Shown here piece after piece: positions 22,734-33,332 of a stretch of DNA of 44,875 nt; the stretch's first letter is position 1; each line of letters starts with the position of its first letter. This stretch comes from Priapulus caudatus (Eukaryota; Priapulida; Priapulimorpha; Priapulimorphida; Priapulidae): assembly GCF_000485595.1 (NCBI RefSeq), contig NW_014578630.1:16509-61383 (forward strand), given 5' to 3'. The notes below the pieces were generated by a model. It worked only from the letters and a program-made list of their open reading frames with translations, was not told the DNA's origin and did no database searches. Made by a program: the position numbers and the translations under genes.

Positions 22734-23529
22734 TCGGTAGGGGACGCCGAAAAGATGTCCCAGAAGATTGACTTTTCCAATTTATCGACTAAACTTGTTG
22801 TAAGTTATAATATTGTACTAATTATTGTACTAAAAGTTATGATATATAGGACTATTTTGATAGCTTCGGTTGATTTGGGGACATGCTGTAAGTTAATTTT
22901 TTGTACAGTGCATTATACTTGTTACTCTTCCTGGACGATTGTGATACAATAGTTCTGTTAAAGGACAAATATATATTCTATTGGTGTATTCAATCAAATC
23001 CTATGTGTATGTTTCTTTATCGAGTATCTTCGGGTTGTCGAGTTCATAAAGCTTCATAATCAATACTTGTGTAAATTTAAACAGTAACGCGTATGATTAT
23101 TAATGATCGATCTATAACACTTTTTAGGGATGAATCATACTTCTGAGTGTTTAAATAACACGGGCATAAAAAAACAGAAAGCATACCTAACATGCCATAT
23201 GTTAGAAAACACCACAATTTTTGTACGCGACGGAGCTTAATTGAGCTTAATTGGTCAATTAAGCCTTAACCGTTGAATTTAAGAATAAACTGACTGTTGG
23301 AATCGACTCCCGCCCCAAAATACCCCCATTAAGATGTATAACATGACTATAAAGTGTTTAGGTAAGATTTACACAATTTTCCCATAATCGCGAAAATCGG
23401 AAAAAGGGCGTGACCCGTAAAAAGTTTCCGACCAACGAAAATTTTGTAACTTTTTTGGGGGGTTTATATCAACCAATACCAACACATTAGTAAAGAATCC
23501 AGCTTGTTTCACTCGATTTCCCGGTAGAG
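22211..23529 (-). repeat. Right inverted arm of palindromic element
   Basis: Complement of 19746-21076, from ATTCTACTGTAGGCAGGAG inside to CCCGGTAGAG outside. Its length differs from the left arm by about 12 bp. Confidence 0.9.
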
Positions 23530-23906
23530 GCCTTATTTGGCACTTTATGACTGGACTAGTACCCGTCACACGCTCCAGTCGTGGAGGTGTACTCGGGTTG
23601 CTAACCCTGGAGTGGGCGCGGGTGGTAGGGCGAGCGGGGCTTTTTCCGTCGCTCCCCCTCGAGTCGCGGGAAGCCGAGGCGCGCGGGCATCCATCAAATG
23701 CCGGCAATATCAGCTGTGGGCTCCTCCGGCGACTCGTAGCCATGGTCCCTCCTGTGCCCAGTGTCGTCCTCGTCCCACTCCTCACGATTGTTGGCGCCGT
23801 AGGCGATGGGGATTGACAACGCCTCAAAATGAAATGCATTAGGCGGTAGCGCACGGCCGACCCAGTAACACCGGCATTGAAACCGCCAGCGCCGCCGCAC
23901 CTCCAG
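23530..23906. other. GC-rich spacer, no gene recognised
   Basis: GC-rich compared with the arms. A minus-strand frame (23914 down) runs into the DNA element and holds the short string LILPAFDG, but I see no convincing domain. Confidence 0.4.
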
Positions 23907-24479
23907 CTATTCAATTATTGATGAATGCCCGGCCGGGATGACTAACGCGTCATCCCGAACGAGTAATCCGGTCGGCATCAGGTGACCCACCATGGGCGAG
24001 TCCAATAGGGGCTCGAGAATTTGGATGTGGTCTGCTACCGCCTCCGCCTCCCACGATCCCTCAACCTCGTGTACGCCACCCGGTGGTGGCAGCGGCATGA
24101 TGCCAACCGCGAGGGACGCACAGGCAGTTGCGGACGGTGGGTGCGGTATGCGTGTCGATCTGTATTTGGTGGCTACCATGCACGCAACAACGCCGCGGCC
24201 GGAATGCATTAATATCCACATTATGGCTACATACTTCAAAAGAGAATAATTAGAATGCTCCAAAAATGGAGCATTATCGAGCGAGCTACCCATATGCGCT
24301 GACGACGCGTTCGTCTCGCACATTCGGATTATGAACGCGACCCATGGTGTTCCCACTGGCAGGGGGAACGGGTATAGCGTATACCGCGCCACTAAAAGGT
24401 CGGCGAGTTCCTCCTCGAACGGGGTGCACTCGTAAAACACCTGCAGGTCTGCAACAAGCAAAACAAGGCTGCGACGCAT
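23907..24479 (-). CDS. ORF with signal-peptide-like start, unknown
   Basis: From ATG at 24479 the frame gives 190 residues starting MRRSLVLLVADLQVF, a short basic start with a hydrophobic core as in a signal peptide. It goes on with two N-glycosylation-type sites (NAS, NYS), a hydrophobic stretch YVAIMWILM and a proline-rich part. It lies downstream, on the same strand, of the broken gag (25252-26389) and the transmembrane ORF (24780-25305). It could be part of an envelope-like region of the same LTR element, an unrelated fragment, or chance. No homologue is recognised. Confidence 0.35.
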   Translation of the reverse strand: MRRSLVLLVADLQVFYECTPFEEELADLLVARYTLYPFPLPVGTPWVAFIIRMCETNASSAHMGSSLDNAPFLEHSNYSLLKYVAIMWILMHSGRGVVACMVATKYRSTRIPHPPSATACASLAVGIMPLPPPGGVHEVEGSWEAEAVADHIQILEPLLDSPMVGHLMPTGLLVRDDALVIPAGHSSIIE

Positions 24480-24779
24480 TTGCGAAGCGTGTAACAATTA
24501 ATACGAGTTAGTGAATAATGTTCCTTAACTAGTGTCCCTAAGCGTGCTTACTGTAGCATCTCTAAGCTATAGCATATATAAACCGCAATAATGCGTGATC
24601 TATCCATGCATCGCTTGAGCATATGCGTGCTCAGCGTACGTTGGTACACAAATACATAAATTATGCAAATAGACTGCTGTCCGTAAATGATGAAGTGAGA
24701 ACCGTAGGTACCGGCGGCTACGCGTCAATTGTCGCACGTTCACTAAACCCGGGCTTTCCCTCCCCCCATGGCTCCTCAT
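24480..24779. other. Spacer, no gene; short purine tract
   Basis: On the minus strand GGGGGGAGGGAAA lies at about 24756-24768, which could be a polypurine tract, but no LTR matching 26621-27128 follows it. Confidence 0.35.
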
Positions 24780-25305
24780 TCAACGAATAAACGCTGGGGC
24801 TGTCTGCAGATCAGCACCCGCGAGTGAAATATGTTCCAAGGTAGGTATAGTTGGCGGGGGCTTAAGCAGACGCGACGGCATGAATGGCACGAACAGCGGC
24901 ACCTCACGTTCGTCGTTAGGCTGCGCCACCATGCGGGCCAGCTGTCTAAACGGAGAGCCCGACACCATGGTTATGTGGCCTTCATCAGGTGTCTCCGTCT
25001 GTCTCTCGGGCAGTCTATCGTCAGGGCGTCTCCAGCGGACGCGGAGGGGTGCTCGTCGTCCCGCGTCATACTGGGGTGTGTATTTACAACAACGATAATG
25101 AAATATGAACCCTCCAACCAGCAGCACAGCTAATGCCAAGAACAAATAGATGACTGCATAGTGCGGGGTGATACCCAGCTCGGAGTTCGAGGCGTAATAC
25201 GTATCAGCCGTGGCAATGCGTTTGCCATGTTTAACTGCTGCCACTAAGTCATTATATGCGACGTCTAAGTCGGTATCTCTGTACATCTTCCTCACAACAA
25301 TCGCG
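24780..25305 (-). pseudogene. Transmembrane tail ORF fused behind gag (envelope-like?)
   Basis: The minus-strand frame open from 25592 leaves the gag frame region at the CCHC knuckle and continues RDTDLDVAYNDLVAAVKHG, then a transmembrane segment HYAVIYLFLALAVLLVGGF (about 25157-25095), a cysteine pair RCCKY and a long basic, proline-rich tail ending at 24780. The layout (ectodomain remnant, one membrane span, cytoplasmic tail) is that of a viral-type envelope C-terminus. It abuts gag with no protease, RT or integrase between, so a large internal deletion is inferred. The functional label is tentative. Confidence 0.45.
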
Positions 25306-26389
25306 ACAATCACGGGCGAAATGCCCTCTGCGCCCACAATAAAAGCACACATCCTCACGCGTAGCTTCCCGTACCAGTACTCGGCGGCGCGTGACTGGCG
25401 GTCTGAAAGCTGCCGTCCCAGCTTGTGAGACTGGGTTAGGCAGATAAGCGATACGCCCGTCCCTCGTCGCGGGACCCACCCAACGATTCGGGGGAGCGGA
25501 TTGCCCGCCATTATAGGCCCCACGCGCAGCGCTTGACTGTCCATTGCGTGGGCCTCGCTGATTATTGTCGCGGCGCCTCTCTGCAACGACAATGCTCCGT
25601 TAACAGCGAAGACAAGTTACGAATTTCTGCTACGAGTGCTGTATTATTACCCGTTGCCGCTGCGCCTACTTCCATCGGCTCTCCTTGCTCCATGACCCCA
25701 CTCATGTCAGATCCATCCATCGCTCTATTGCGTAGTCGCATTGCCAGACCCGCTTCTATGAACGCCTCATCAGCGGCTAATTCAATAGCGTGGGACAGAG
25801 TTTACGGCTTGCGAGCCAAAAGCATCTTTTGGGTTGGGACGGAAATTAGGCCATCTAGAAACGCGTCAGCTAGCCTATTTTGGACATCATCGGTTCGAAT
25901 CTTGTCCAACGGCATCGCTCGCGTTGCGAGAGATTGCAACTGATCTCGATACTGTCTAATTTGCTCCCTCCTTTACTTACGAAAGTACTTAAGCTCCTGA
26001 AGCGCTTGCTCCTCCTGTAACGGATCGGCAAATCGCTTGACCAGCTTAGCACTAAGATCTTTCCAAACAATTGTAGGTGCTTCTCGCAACGTACGTCTAC
26101 AAAACTCTGCGGCATGCCCCCCTACCGTGGACAAAGCGAACTGCTTTAACGACGCATCGGGCAAACTTAACTCGACTTGCGCCCATTCCAAAGCTGCGCG
26201 CCAGTCAGCAAATGTGGGTCCCACTATGGCCCGATCGGCCATAGAACGTGGTATGCCCTGTCTGATTTCTGAGACCAGCAAAGCACGATTGAAAGTACTT
26301 GCGGCTGTCTTAATAGACGGCTGAAGGGAATTTGTAAATAACTGCGCGAGTTCGTCCAAAGTAAATGGATGGGTAGGTGGGAGAGCCAT
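25252..26389 (-). pseudogene. gag: Gag of LTR retrotransposon, broken
   Basis: ATG at 26389 opens MALPPTHPFTLDELAQLF and a capsid-like helical region with WRAALEWAQVELSLPDASLK and LSAKLVKRFADPLQEEQALQ. The frame stops at 25973. The sequence resumes in other frames with DQLQSLATRAMPLDKI, ISVPTQKMLLARKP, LAADEAFIEAGLAMRLRNRA and ends with the nucleocapsid knuckle CFYCGRRGHFARDC at 25306-25347. Gag packages the element RNA. At least two frameshifts and one in-frame stop make it defective. The organisation is that of Ty3/gypsy or related LTR elements. Confidence 0.75.
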
Positions 26390-26600
26390 GCCGTGAGCTT
26401 CGTAGTCGCAATAAAATTAACGTGCGTTCACAACTATACAACTAGCATTACCCATGTATGTACCCCGGGAGAATTAAGCGACAATAACATTACTCTAGCC
26501 ACCGATAACCTACGCCGCTCACTTACCTTAGCAATTTTGCCTGTAGATCCGTGTCGAATAGCAGTAGCACTAACACGCGTGCAACACAAAACCACAAGTT

Positions 26601-26618
26601 CCATAGGTTACGGCGCCA
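26601..26618 (-). promoter_or_regulatory. Primer binding site
   Basis: On the minus strand TGGCGCCGTAACCTATGG starts two bases after the LTR end. TGGCGCC is the classic start of a tRNA-primed site. The tRNA is not assigned. Confidence 0.7.
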
Positions 26619-26620
26619 AA

Positions 26621-27128
26621 TGTAACCTCGTGCTTCGGTTACTTAGGTGAGGTAGGCAGTGGGTAAGTGAACAGGGTACAGGATGCGCTAAGACATGAAG
26701 CAAACAAGAACTAGTGAAGTAACGCACCACAAGCAACTTTATTATTAGCCATGTCTCATACAAGTACAACACGTAGCGTATACAACTATAGCGTAACAAG
26801 AAAGAACACAGGGAGAGAGAGAGTTGAGTTCCGCGTGCCTGAGTGCCGCTCGCCTTATATACCCCGGCGATTTCTGTGCCCGCCATCCTGGCATTATCCT
26901 GTCACCTCTTGTGTTTTCCAGGTTCCCATTCTGCCGACTCCCGTCTTGCGAGGGCCGCATCTGTGATGTCGCGTGTCACGTATCCTGCTCTCCGCTCTCT
27001 AAGTGACCATTCACTCTAGTCAGTCGTTTGACACCTGTACCACCTGTAGCCCTGCTACCAGCTGTCGGCCGCTCTCCGCTCACTCGGCAACGTGCCTAAT
27101 TACTGAGCTCGAGCGCAGCATCGCTACA
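26621..27128 (-). mobile_element. 5' LTR of the gag-bearing element
   Basis: 508 bp. On the minus strand it begins TGTAGCGATGCTGCG and ends CGAGGTTACA, with a TATATAA box (26855-26861), an AATAAAG signal near 26738, and a primer binding site straight after. No second LTR is in the window. It interrupts the BEL integrase right after the codons for KAQWKRVQ, so it is younger than that element. Confidence 0.8.
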
Positions 27129-28191
27129 TTTGCACGCGTTTCCACTGCGCTTTGAACAAATCTTTGACACCGGAGGGAATCACAACACTGACAATGCTAT
27201 CACTTTTGTACGTGAGTATCATAGACGGACTAAGGGGATACGGATTTCCAGGGTCAGATGAAACTGGAACTAGTGGCCGTGAATTAACAATAGCCATGAC
27301 CTCTGCAAGGAACGTCGACAACACCTCGTGAGTGAGACCTCCACATTCAATAACAAAGAGTCCAAAATCCTCCTGGTGACACTGATCATCCGCTCCCACA
27401 CTCCTCCCATGTGAGAGGAATGTGGTGGATTAAAGATCTAAGTAGCACCATTTCCGAGAAGGAAATTTCTGACGCGGTCACTTTTAACGTTGATTCCAAG
27501 ATTCTCTGTGGCGCCAACAAAATTGGTCCCTCTGTCTGAGCGAAAAAGCATTACTTTACCTCTAACAGCAATGAACCGTCTCAGTGCGTTTATAAAGGAT
27601 GATGAGCTCAATTCTTCAACCAACTCAATATGCACGGCTCTCGACACGAGACGGGTGAACATGACTGCCCACCGCTTACTGCTTGACCCCCCGTTTGCGA
27701 CGTGTGACTATTTGACAAGGCCCAAAACAGTCTACCCCAACTGATGAGAACGGGGGTCCAGGTTGTAACCTATCTTGAAGCAGTTCAGACATCTTCTGGA
27801 AACCGAGGCGTCCCCTCAGTTTCCGACACGTTACACATCCGCGAGTCACTGAATAGTCTGCATCTCTGACCGCGCCCTCGGTAATTTGACAACCTCGATG
27901 ACTGACTGACTCGTGACATCGGCGGACGATCAAGAGTGCCAGGCAATGTTTACCTGGTATGAGGATAGGGTGCTTTTCACGAACATGGATGTCCGCGTTT
28001 TTCAACCGACCTCCTACACATAACACACTACTGTTGAATACTGGTGACAGAGATACTACACCGCTGCTTTTGGGTACAGGTTTACCCTGCTCAAGACATT
28101 CAATCTCTCGACCATAGTACTGATGCTGAACTTCTTTCACTAGGAACATTTCTGCTTGGGTGTAGGCATCCAAGTATGCCAACCATAACAC
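27129..28191 (-). pseudogene. BEL/Pao integrase, broken
   Basis: From 28191: the zinc-binding region with HPILIPGKHCLALLIVRRCH, HRG and GCVTCRKLRGRLG, then the first catalytic aspartate in SVGVDCFGPC, break, LVSRAVHIELVEELSSSSF, second aspartate in RSDRGTNFVGA, break, and [14 protein letters not shown] before the sequence is cut at 27129. The region of the third acidic residue is frame-broken. Integrase would insert the element cDNA; this copy cannot do so as written. Confidence 0.8.
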
Positions 28192-29066
28192 TTGTCACCC
28201 TTGTCCAACGTGAAGCTTGCAGCGACATGTTTCAGGCACGCGATGGCCTTTACCAGATTTGTCAAACATGAGAACCTTACTGCTCGGTCCATACTTAGAA
28301 CACGCGGACTGACGTTCTCAACCTGCGACTTGCACACTTTAACCTCTGGCCGAATCTCTTTGTCCTGCTCAGGATTCACCAGATCTAGCGACTCGTCCAT
28401 GACTTTCACATGTTCTCCCAACAGGAGCTGGGAGGGCCCCTGGAGCCAGGGGCTCTTTTCCAAGAGTGCCGGTGCAGTGTATCGAGTTCCATGGTCTGCA
28501 GGATTTTGTTCTGTGGGTACATAAACCCACTGATGAGGCTTTGAGAACTTCAGGACTCTGCAGACGCGGTTGCCAACATACACATAAAATCTCCGTGTCT
28601 TGTTCTTGAGGTAACCTAGCACAACCTTGCTGTCTGTGTAGTAAGTCACAGTTTCTGGTGCGAGTGACAGCTCGTCGCAGACAATTTCACCAACTTCGAC
28701 AGCCAACACTGAAGCACAAAGTTCAAGACGTGGAATGGTGTGACCCTCCTTAGGAGCCACTTTCGACTTGCCTAATACAAATCCCACGTGTTCGTTCCCA
28801 GAAGTGTCCACAGTCCTCAAGTATGCTACAGCCGCAATGGCCTTCTCAGAAGCGTCGCAATATACGTGAAGTGTTTGACTTGCAACATCCTTTCCACCGA
28901 ACGGATGATACGTTCGTGAGATTTTCAAAGTTACCAGGATATGAAGATTGTCCAACCAGCCACCCCAGACCTCTCGAAAACCCTCCGAGAGTCGCTCATT
29001 CCAATCCTTGGTGTTCTCAACCATTTCACGCAGCAAAATCTTGCCCCTAATAGTAACAGGTGCCAA
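28140..29066 (-). pseudogene. BEL/Pao RNase H and linker
   Basis: Frame APVTIRGKILLREM, then the RNase H acidic residues in VYCDASEKAIAAVAYL, RLELCASVLA and YYTDSKVVLGYL, and the typical WVYVPTEQNPADHGTR. It follows RT by one frameshift. It degrades the RNA strand during reverse transcription. The frame itself is intact over about 300 residues. Confidence 0.8.
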
Positions 29067-29944
29067 GAAGCCGGGGGATCATATAAACTGTTCACTGTTG
29101 AGAGAACGCTCCTTCGTGTATAGGGGTTGACATTGTCCGAGACCCTGAATGTGAAGGTGTCCGAATCGAGATCCCAGCATAGGCCAAGAATATGCTGCAT
29201 GGGTAGCGCATCTACACCAATGTCCAAGTCCTTCAAATCCTTCGCTAAATCCTCACTGGGAAATGCATCAATCACCTCCTTAGAATTTGAAATTATTTTG
29301 TGCAACCGTATTCCTGCTGTTTGGAGTGCCCTCTGTGTTCTGTCTATCAAGTCTATAGCCTCTTGTGCAGACGACACAGAGGCGAGGCCATCATCAACGT
29401 AGAAATTCGTTTCCACGAATTCCCTCATATCATGTCCGAAATCTCCTTCAGCTTCCAAGGCTGTACGTCGTAGTCCATAACTGGCTATCGCAGGGGACGG
29501 GCTGTTCCCAAACACATGCTTGCACATGCGGTACTCTATGAGCTCCTTTGAAGGATCATTGTTTTCATACCACAGAAACCTCAGATAGTTGCGATGATGC
29601 TCGGAGACGGAGAAACAATAGAACATTTGCTCAACATCTGCAGCAATCGCGATGGCTTCCTTCCTGAACCGAAGCAAAACGCCAAGCAACCTGTTTAACA
29701 TATCAGGTCCTTTGAGTAGAACTTGGTTTAATGATACACCTTCAAACTGAGCAGAAGAGTCAAATACACCCCTGATTTTTCCCGGTTTCTTCGGGTGGTA
29801 AACCCCAAACAGGGGCAGGTACCAGCATTCCTCATCAGGATCGACTTGAGGTGCTACCTCGGCATGTCCGTTCTCTAACACCCCCTTCATGAAGGTCACC
29901 ATGTGTTCTTTCTTGACAGAGTCTCTTTGCAAGCTTGCATGCAA
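28931..29944 (-). pseudogene. BEL/Pao reverse transcriptase
   Basis: Residues around VYHPKKPGKIRGVFDSSA, LLKGPDMLNRLLGVLLRFR, ADVEQMFYCFSV and the catalytic NFYVDDGL (29401-29390) are typical for Pao/BEL RT. The N-terminal part of pol (29945-30246) is broken. The correct frame ends near 29070 (NSLYDP), and the remaining 45 codons to 28931 are out of frame. Confidence 0.85.
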
Positions 29945-30246
29945 GCTTTGAGCTCGCTTCCATGCTTGAGGCCTGTTGTTCGGTAATTGTGGACGTGGAG
30001 ATCGGAATGGGAGTGGTGCAACCCACTTACCATCTGCGGCCTTAACGCACTAATCGTTCATCAAATTCAAAAATTTCTGATCCTTGATAGACAACCCTAG
30101 CTTGTCATCATCACTGGTTTTCACAAAAAACTTTTCTGTCCAAGGTGTCAACATCCGCTGCCATTGTAAGCTTGCAAACTTTGAGATGAAAGTCTGTTGA
30201 AGGGTTTGCATGAGCTTCGTTCACAATGAACTCATTAGGGCATGGT

Positions 30247-30727
30247 TCAAACAATGAAAGGCGACCATCTCTCAGTATGTGTGTTTTGCATGCCCAGGCA
30301 AGACTCTCCCACAATCACACAGCCAAGACTCAGTTTGTGAGCATAGGGTGTGCCCTTGGGTCCTATCTTCTGATCATGTACATGATGTGCCTCTGTGAGA
30401 TCTCTTCCGATTAACAACCATATTGAAGCGTCTGGATCAATCTCTGCTATATTCTCCGCAATGCTCCTAAGGTGAGGATAATTCATGGCAACCTTTGGTG
30501 TTGGGATTTCGTCACTGGTTACACTCGGTAAGCATAGAAAGATCGTGCGACGAATCGCCCTCCATACTCTGAATGACGAACCCTTCCGCTCTCCGGCCGG
30601 ATGTCTGCATTACCCCGGCACACGATGACAGTGAGTAGTCTTCTTCTCGATAGTTGCCTCCAAATCTCTCGAAGAACTCTGATTTGGCAAGATACCGATT
30701 ACTCTGATCGTCTATCAAAGCGTACAT
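30247..30727 (-). pseudogene. BEL/Pao aspartic protease region
   Basis: ALIDDQSNRYLAKSEFFERF is the active-site region of the BEL-type protease. After a break near 30500, YPHLRSIAENIAEIDPDASI, LLIGRDLTEAHHV and GPKGTPYAHKLSLG follow, which are usual for this family. Two frames, one frameshift. Confidence 0.75.
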
Positions 30728-30879
30728 TTTTACACAATCATTCGGTCTGTTTCTGTGGTATACTTGGACGGGTACAATTTTCGCGCATGACTTCCCAGCA
30801 AACCCGTCTCCGCAAATTTGAGTACAAGATGCATTTATAGCCTATTTTCTGCTGGCCTGCTCCCCGCCATGAACCGATC

Positions 30880-31060
30880 AATCTGACATAAGCTTTTGAT
30901 AATCATAATAAAAAAGGCAGACACATGTTTACTACTACCACATTCGTCACAGTGAATGTCTACTTCACAGGACTGACGGGTGTGCGATGTTGAGCAACAT
31001 CAAAAGCACAATCGCTTCTCATACAATAACTTTCTTCTCACGTCTATTGGTTTTACTCTG
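30880..31060 (-). pseudogene. BEL/Pao nucleocapsid knuckles
   Basis: Behind the gag frame the minus strand reads, across frames, KPIDVRRKLLYEKRLCF, CCSTSHTRQSC and HCDECGSSKHVSA, matching the cysteine/histidine knuckles that follow CPLHNTNHS in BEL gag-pol. At least one frameshift. Confidence 0.6.
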
Positions 31061-32546
31061 AATTTCTTGCACTTGTTTTGAACGAGTGATTGGTATTGTG
31101 CAGAGGACACGGTTCATCTGATTGCTTTTCAGTTGTGTCAGTTACCAAGCCAGTCTTCCTAGCGCTGATATAATGTGCATCACGATGGCTAGTACGTAGA
31201 CTCACAGTAGCCTGTTTTACATTGTATGCAAAGCTTGGATTGTTTCTGATCTTACTCTGCTCTCTCAGAAATGCAGAGAAATGGCTGAACGGTGGATATA
31301 CCACGTGATACCTGTCCATGTACCTCGTCGCGCTAGATGTCCACTTTTCCTGTAGGTTATACGGCAGTTTATTTACTATAGGTGTCACACCTGATGACGA
31401 GTCAAAGTAGGCTAGAAGACCTTTGAATCCCTCATTTTCTTTGATAGCCTCGATCTCACTTACAATGTCAGAAAGCTCATAAAGGCGTTTGGGCTCCTTG
31501 TTAGTTAACCTTGGAAAGCTTTCCAACCTTCGCTTGAGTGAAGCCTCTACCATCTCAGGTGAACCGTACCGCTCACCAAGGCGCTCCCATATTTGACGAA
31601 GTCCCTTCCCGGGATCATCAGCATTAGCCGCCTTCAGACTTAGTACGTCTTTCTGAACTTCATTACTAGTCCACTTTACTAGAAGATCTATTTCTTCCAC
31701 GGAGGTCACATCCAGCTCTCGCATTTTCGAGTGAAAGCTAGATTTCCATGTGCGATACAACTCCGGATTGCCGTTAAAATTAGTGAGGCTTGAAAACAGT
31801 AAGTCTTTTTTCAGTAGCAGCCGAGTAAGTTCGGTTGCTATAGCCATTCTTTCGTACTCTCCTCCAGGTGTCGCTGCGACAGGGACATAGGGTTCCACTC
31901 TAGGATCTAACATTGTGCCTCCTGTTTGTAATTTGTTTACATAGTCTGTAGTTCTTTCCTTCGACTCGTCCTTGGGAAGTAAACTGAGGTTTGACTGAGA
32001 GCCTTCTTTCAAACTGTTCGTGTAATCGGGGTCCAGAGCTTCAGCCTCTGCCTCTGCCACTGCAATCTCTTTCTGAGCATTCAGCATTTCACCTTCATTT
32101 TCAAGTGTCACTTTCTTTAATTTTAACTCAGACTCTCTATGAATAAATTCCATGCGAACCTTAGCCGCTTCAGCCTTTGCACGAGCCCTTGCGGCCTGAG
32201 AGCTAGTCGTGGAAACTGCGTTGCTACGTCGCGAGCGTACCGACTCAATTTCCATCGCATCCTGTATCAAGACCGTCAATACCTCTAACTTGCTCCGAAT
32301 GATTGTATCCTGAGATTGCAATAGGTGGTGGCGTTCATCTCTTGCACGGAGACTATCTTTTGTCCGAGTCGTTAATAGAAATTCACTAAACTCTTCTGTC
32401 AAACGTTTATAATTGCCAAATTTGTCTCTGAGCTCTTTGACGAATGCTTCCAACACGTGAACACTTCTGTCTAAGACTGGAATTGTCTCAATCAGATCTG
32501 ATAGAACAGACCACAATTTATTTAATGTTTCTGTTTTCCTTTTCAC
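31053..32546 (-). CDS. BEL/Pao gag polyprotein
   Basis: Open for 497 codons. The first 200 residues are helical and charged, with likely coiled coil (EFIHRESELKLKKVTLENEG region). The centre has FNGNPELYRTWKSSFHSKM, WTSNEVQKDVLSLKAAN and IWERLGERYGSPEMVEASLK, typical of the DUF1759 capsid-like domain. The end has CPLHNTNHSFKT, the start of the zinc knuckles. It is the only undamaged frame of this element. The listed start at 32546 gives MKRKTETLNK; upstream in-frame starts were not seen. Confidence 0.8.
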   Translation of the reverse strand: MKRKTETLNKLWSVLSDLIETIPVLDRSVHVLEAFVKELRDKFGNYKRLTEEFSEFLLTTRTKDSLRARDERHHLLQSQDTIIRSKLEVLTVLIQDAMEIESVRSRRSNAVSTTSSQAARARAKAEAAKVRMEFIHRESELKLKKVTLENEGEMLNAQKEIAVAEAEAEALDPDYTNSLKEGSQSNLSLLPKDESKERTTDYVNKLQTGGTMLDPRVEPYVPVAATPGGEYERMAIATELTRLLLKKDLLFSSLTNFNGNPELYRTWKSSFHSKMRELDVTSVEEIDLLVKWTSNEVQKDVLSLKAANADDPGKGLRQIWERLGERYGSPEMVEASLKRRLESFPRLTNKEPKRLYELSDIVSEIEAIKENEGFKGLLAYFDSSSGVTPIVNKLPYNLQEKWTSSATRYMDRYHVVYPPFSHFSAFLREQSKIRNNPSFAYNVKQATVSLRTSHRDAHYISARKTGLVTDTTEKQSDEPCPLHNTNHSFKTSARNSE

Positions 32547-33329
32547 TTCCTGCTGATACAGTTGTAGAGCTTTGTCTGTTAATGCTCTAGTTATTTTTCC
32601 AGTTTTAGTTTTTATTTTAGTTTTCTTTCAGTTTCAGTTGCAGGTTTCACAGAGACCACTCGCGCGTTCGGTGTATCAGTCTTTTAGTTGCCAAATTCTT
32701 CACTAACGCGTCAGCTGCGAACAGTAGAGACGAATCCACATGGTCTCGAACAGCTTTATTTGCGAGGCAAACGAAACACAGTGAAGACTGAAACATATCA
32801 GAAGTCAACAGTATAAGTAATCTGGTTGGAATACGTTACTGTAGAATGATAATTGTGCAGTATTGTTAAACATTAGAATACACGTAAGAACTAATTATAA
32901 TGCTATATGGCAACTGCCTTGATACTGAGATGCAAAATAAATGAACAATTGGCATGAACCCTGGAACGCATTCATTGCAGATTTCTGACACTCATACGAC
33001 AGTTTACATACATTCGTTTCTCAACGCCGCCATTTTCACGGAGTAGGATAAACTAACTTACAAAGCCTTTCCTGGCAAACTTACGAACTGACAACAATAA
33101 CTACAAAAAGTCAGCATACCATATATTAATCATCTAAACTGAAAATAGGCACCTACAGTTATGGCTAGTCCAGGTTGCGAGCGAATGTGAACAAGACAGA
33201 CAATCAGCGCCAAATATTCCTATCCCAAAATTGCTGCACCAACCTAGCTCCAATCACAAAAGAGTTCGCAAAGCGCACCCGCTCCGCATGCGCCAGTGTA
33301 AATTATTTAACTGAGCTAAACTGACGAAA
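32547..33329. other. Leader or LTR remnant of the BEL element, otherwise unassigned
   Basis: It contains AATAAAGC on the minus strand near 32760 and a possible tRNA primer site at about 32676-32689, so an LTR may start near 32700. Without a partner LTR its borders cannot be set. No gene seen. Confidence 0.35.
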
Positions 33330-33332
33330 CTT

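Larger units (their letters stand above)
19746..23529. mobile_element. Palindromic DNA element with XPG-like gene (Academ-like?)
   Basis: The ends are CTCTACCGGGAAATCGAG (left) and its complement at 23529. The inverted arms, 19746-21076 and 22211-23529, match at roughly 95 percent over the stretch that I compared, and include coding sequence. The unique centre (21077-22210) holds the rest of a minus-strand XPG/FEN1-like gene. No target duplication was found at the edges. From memory, DNA transposons of the Academ superfamily carry an XPG-type nuclease; the assignment is inference. Confidence 0.7.
27129..32546 (-). mobile_element. BEL/Pao retrotransposon, decayed and truncated
   Basis: Gag, protease, RT, RNase H and integrase are all recognisable in canonical order on the minus strand, with frameshifts and stops between them. 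The 3' end is cut by the LTR at 26621-27128. No LTR of its own could be paired. A leader of about 140 bp with a possible primer site (TTGGCAACTAAAAG, about 32689-32676) lies before gag. Confidence 0.85.

Noticed and set aside
23537-23842. Plus-strand ORFs in the GC-rich spacer
   Set aside because: GC-rich DNA gives open frames by chance; no motif, and they overlap the edge of the DNA element.
24740-24790. 3' LTR start after the G-rich tract on the minus strand
   Set aside because: The following sequence does not resemble the LTR at 26621-27128.
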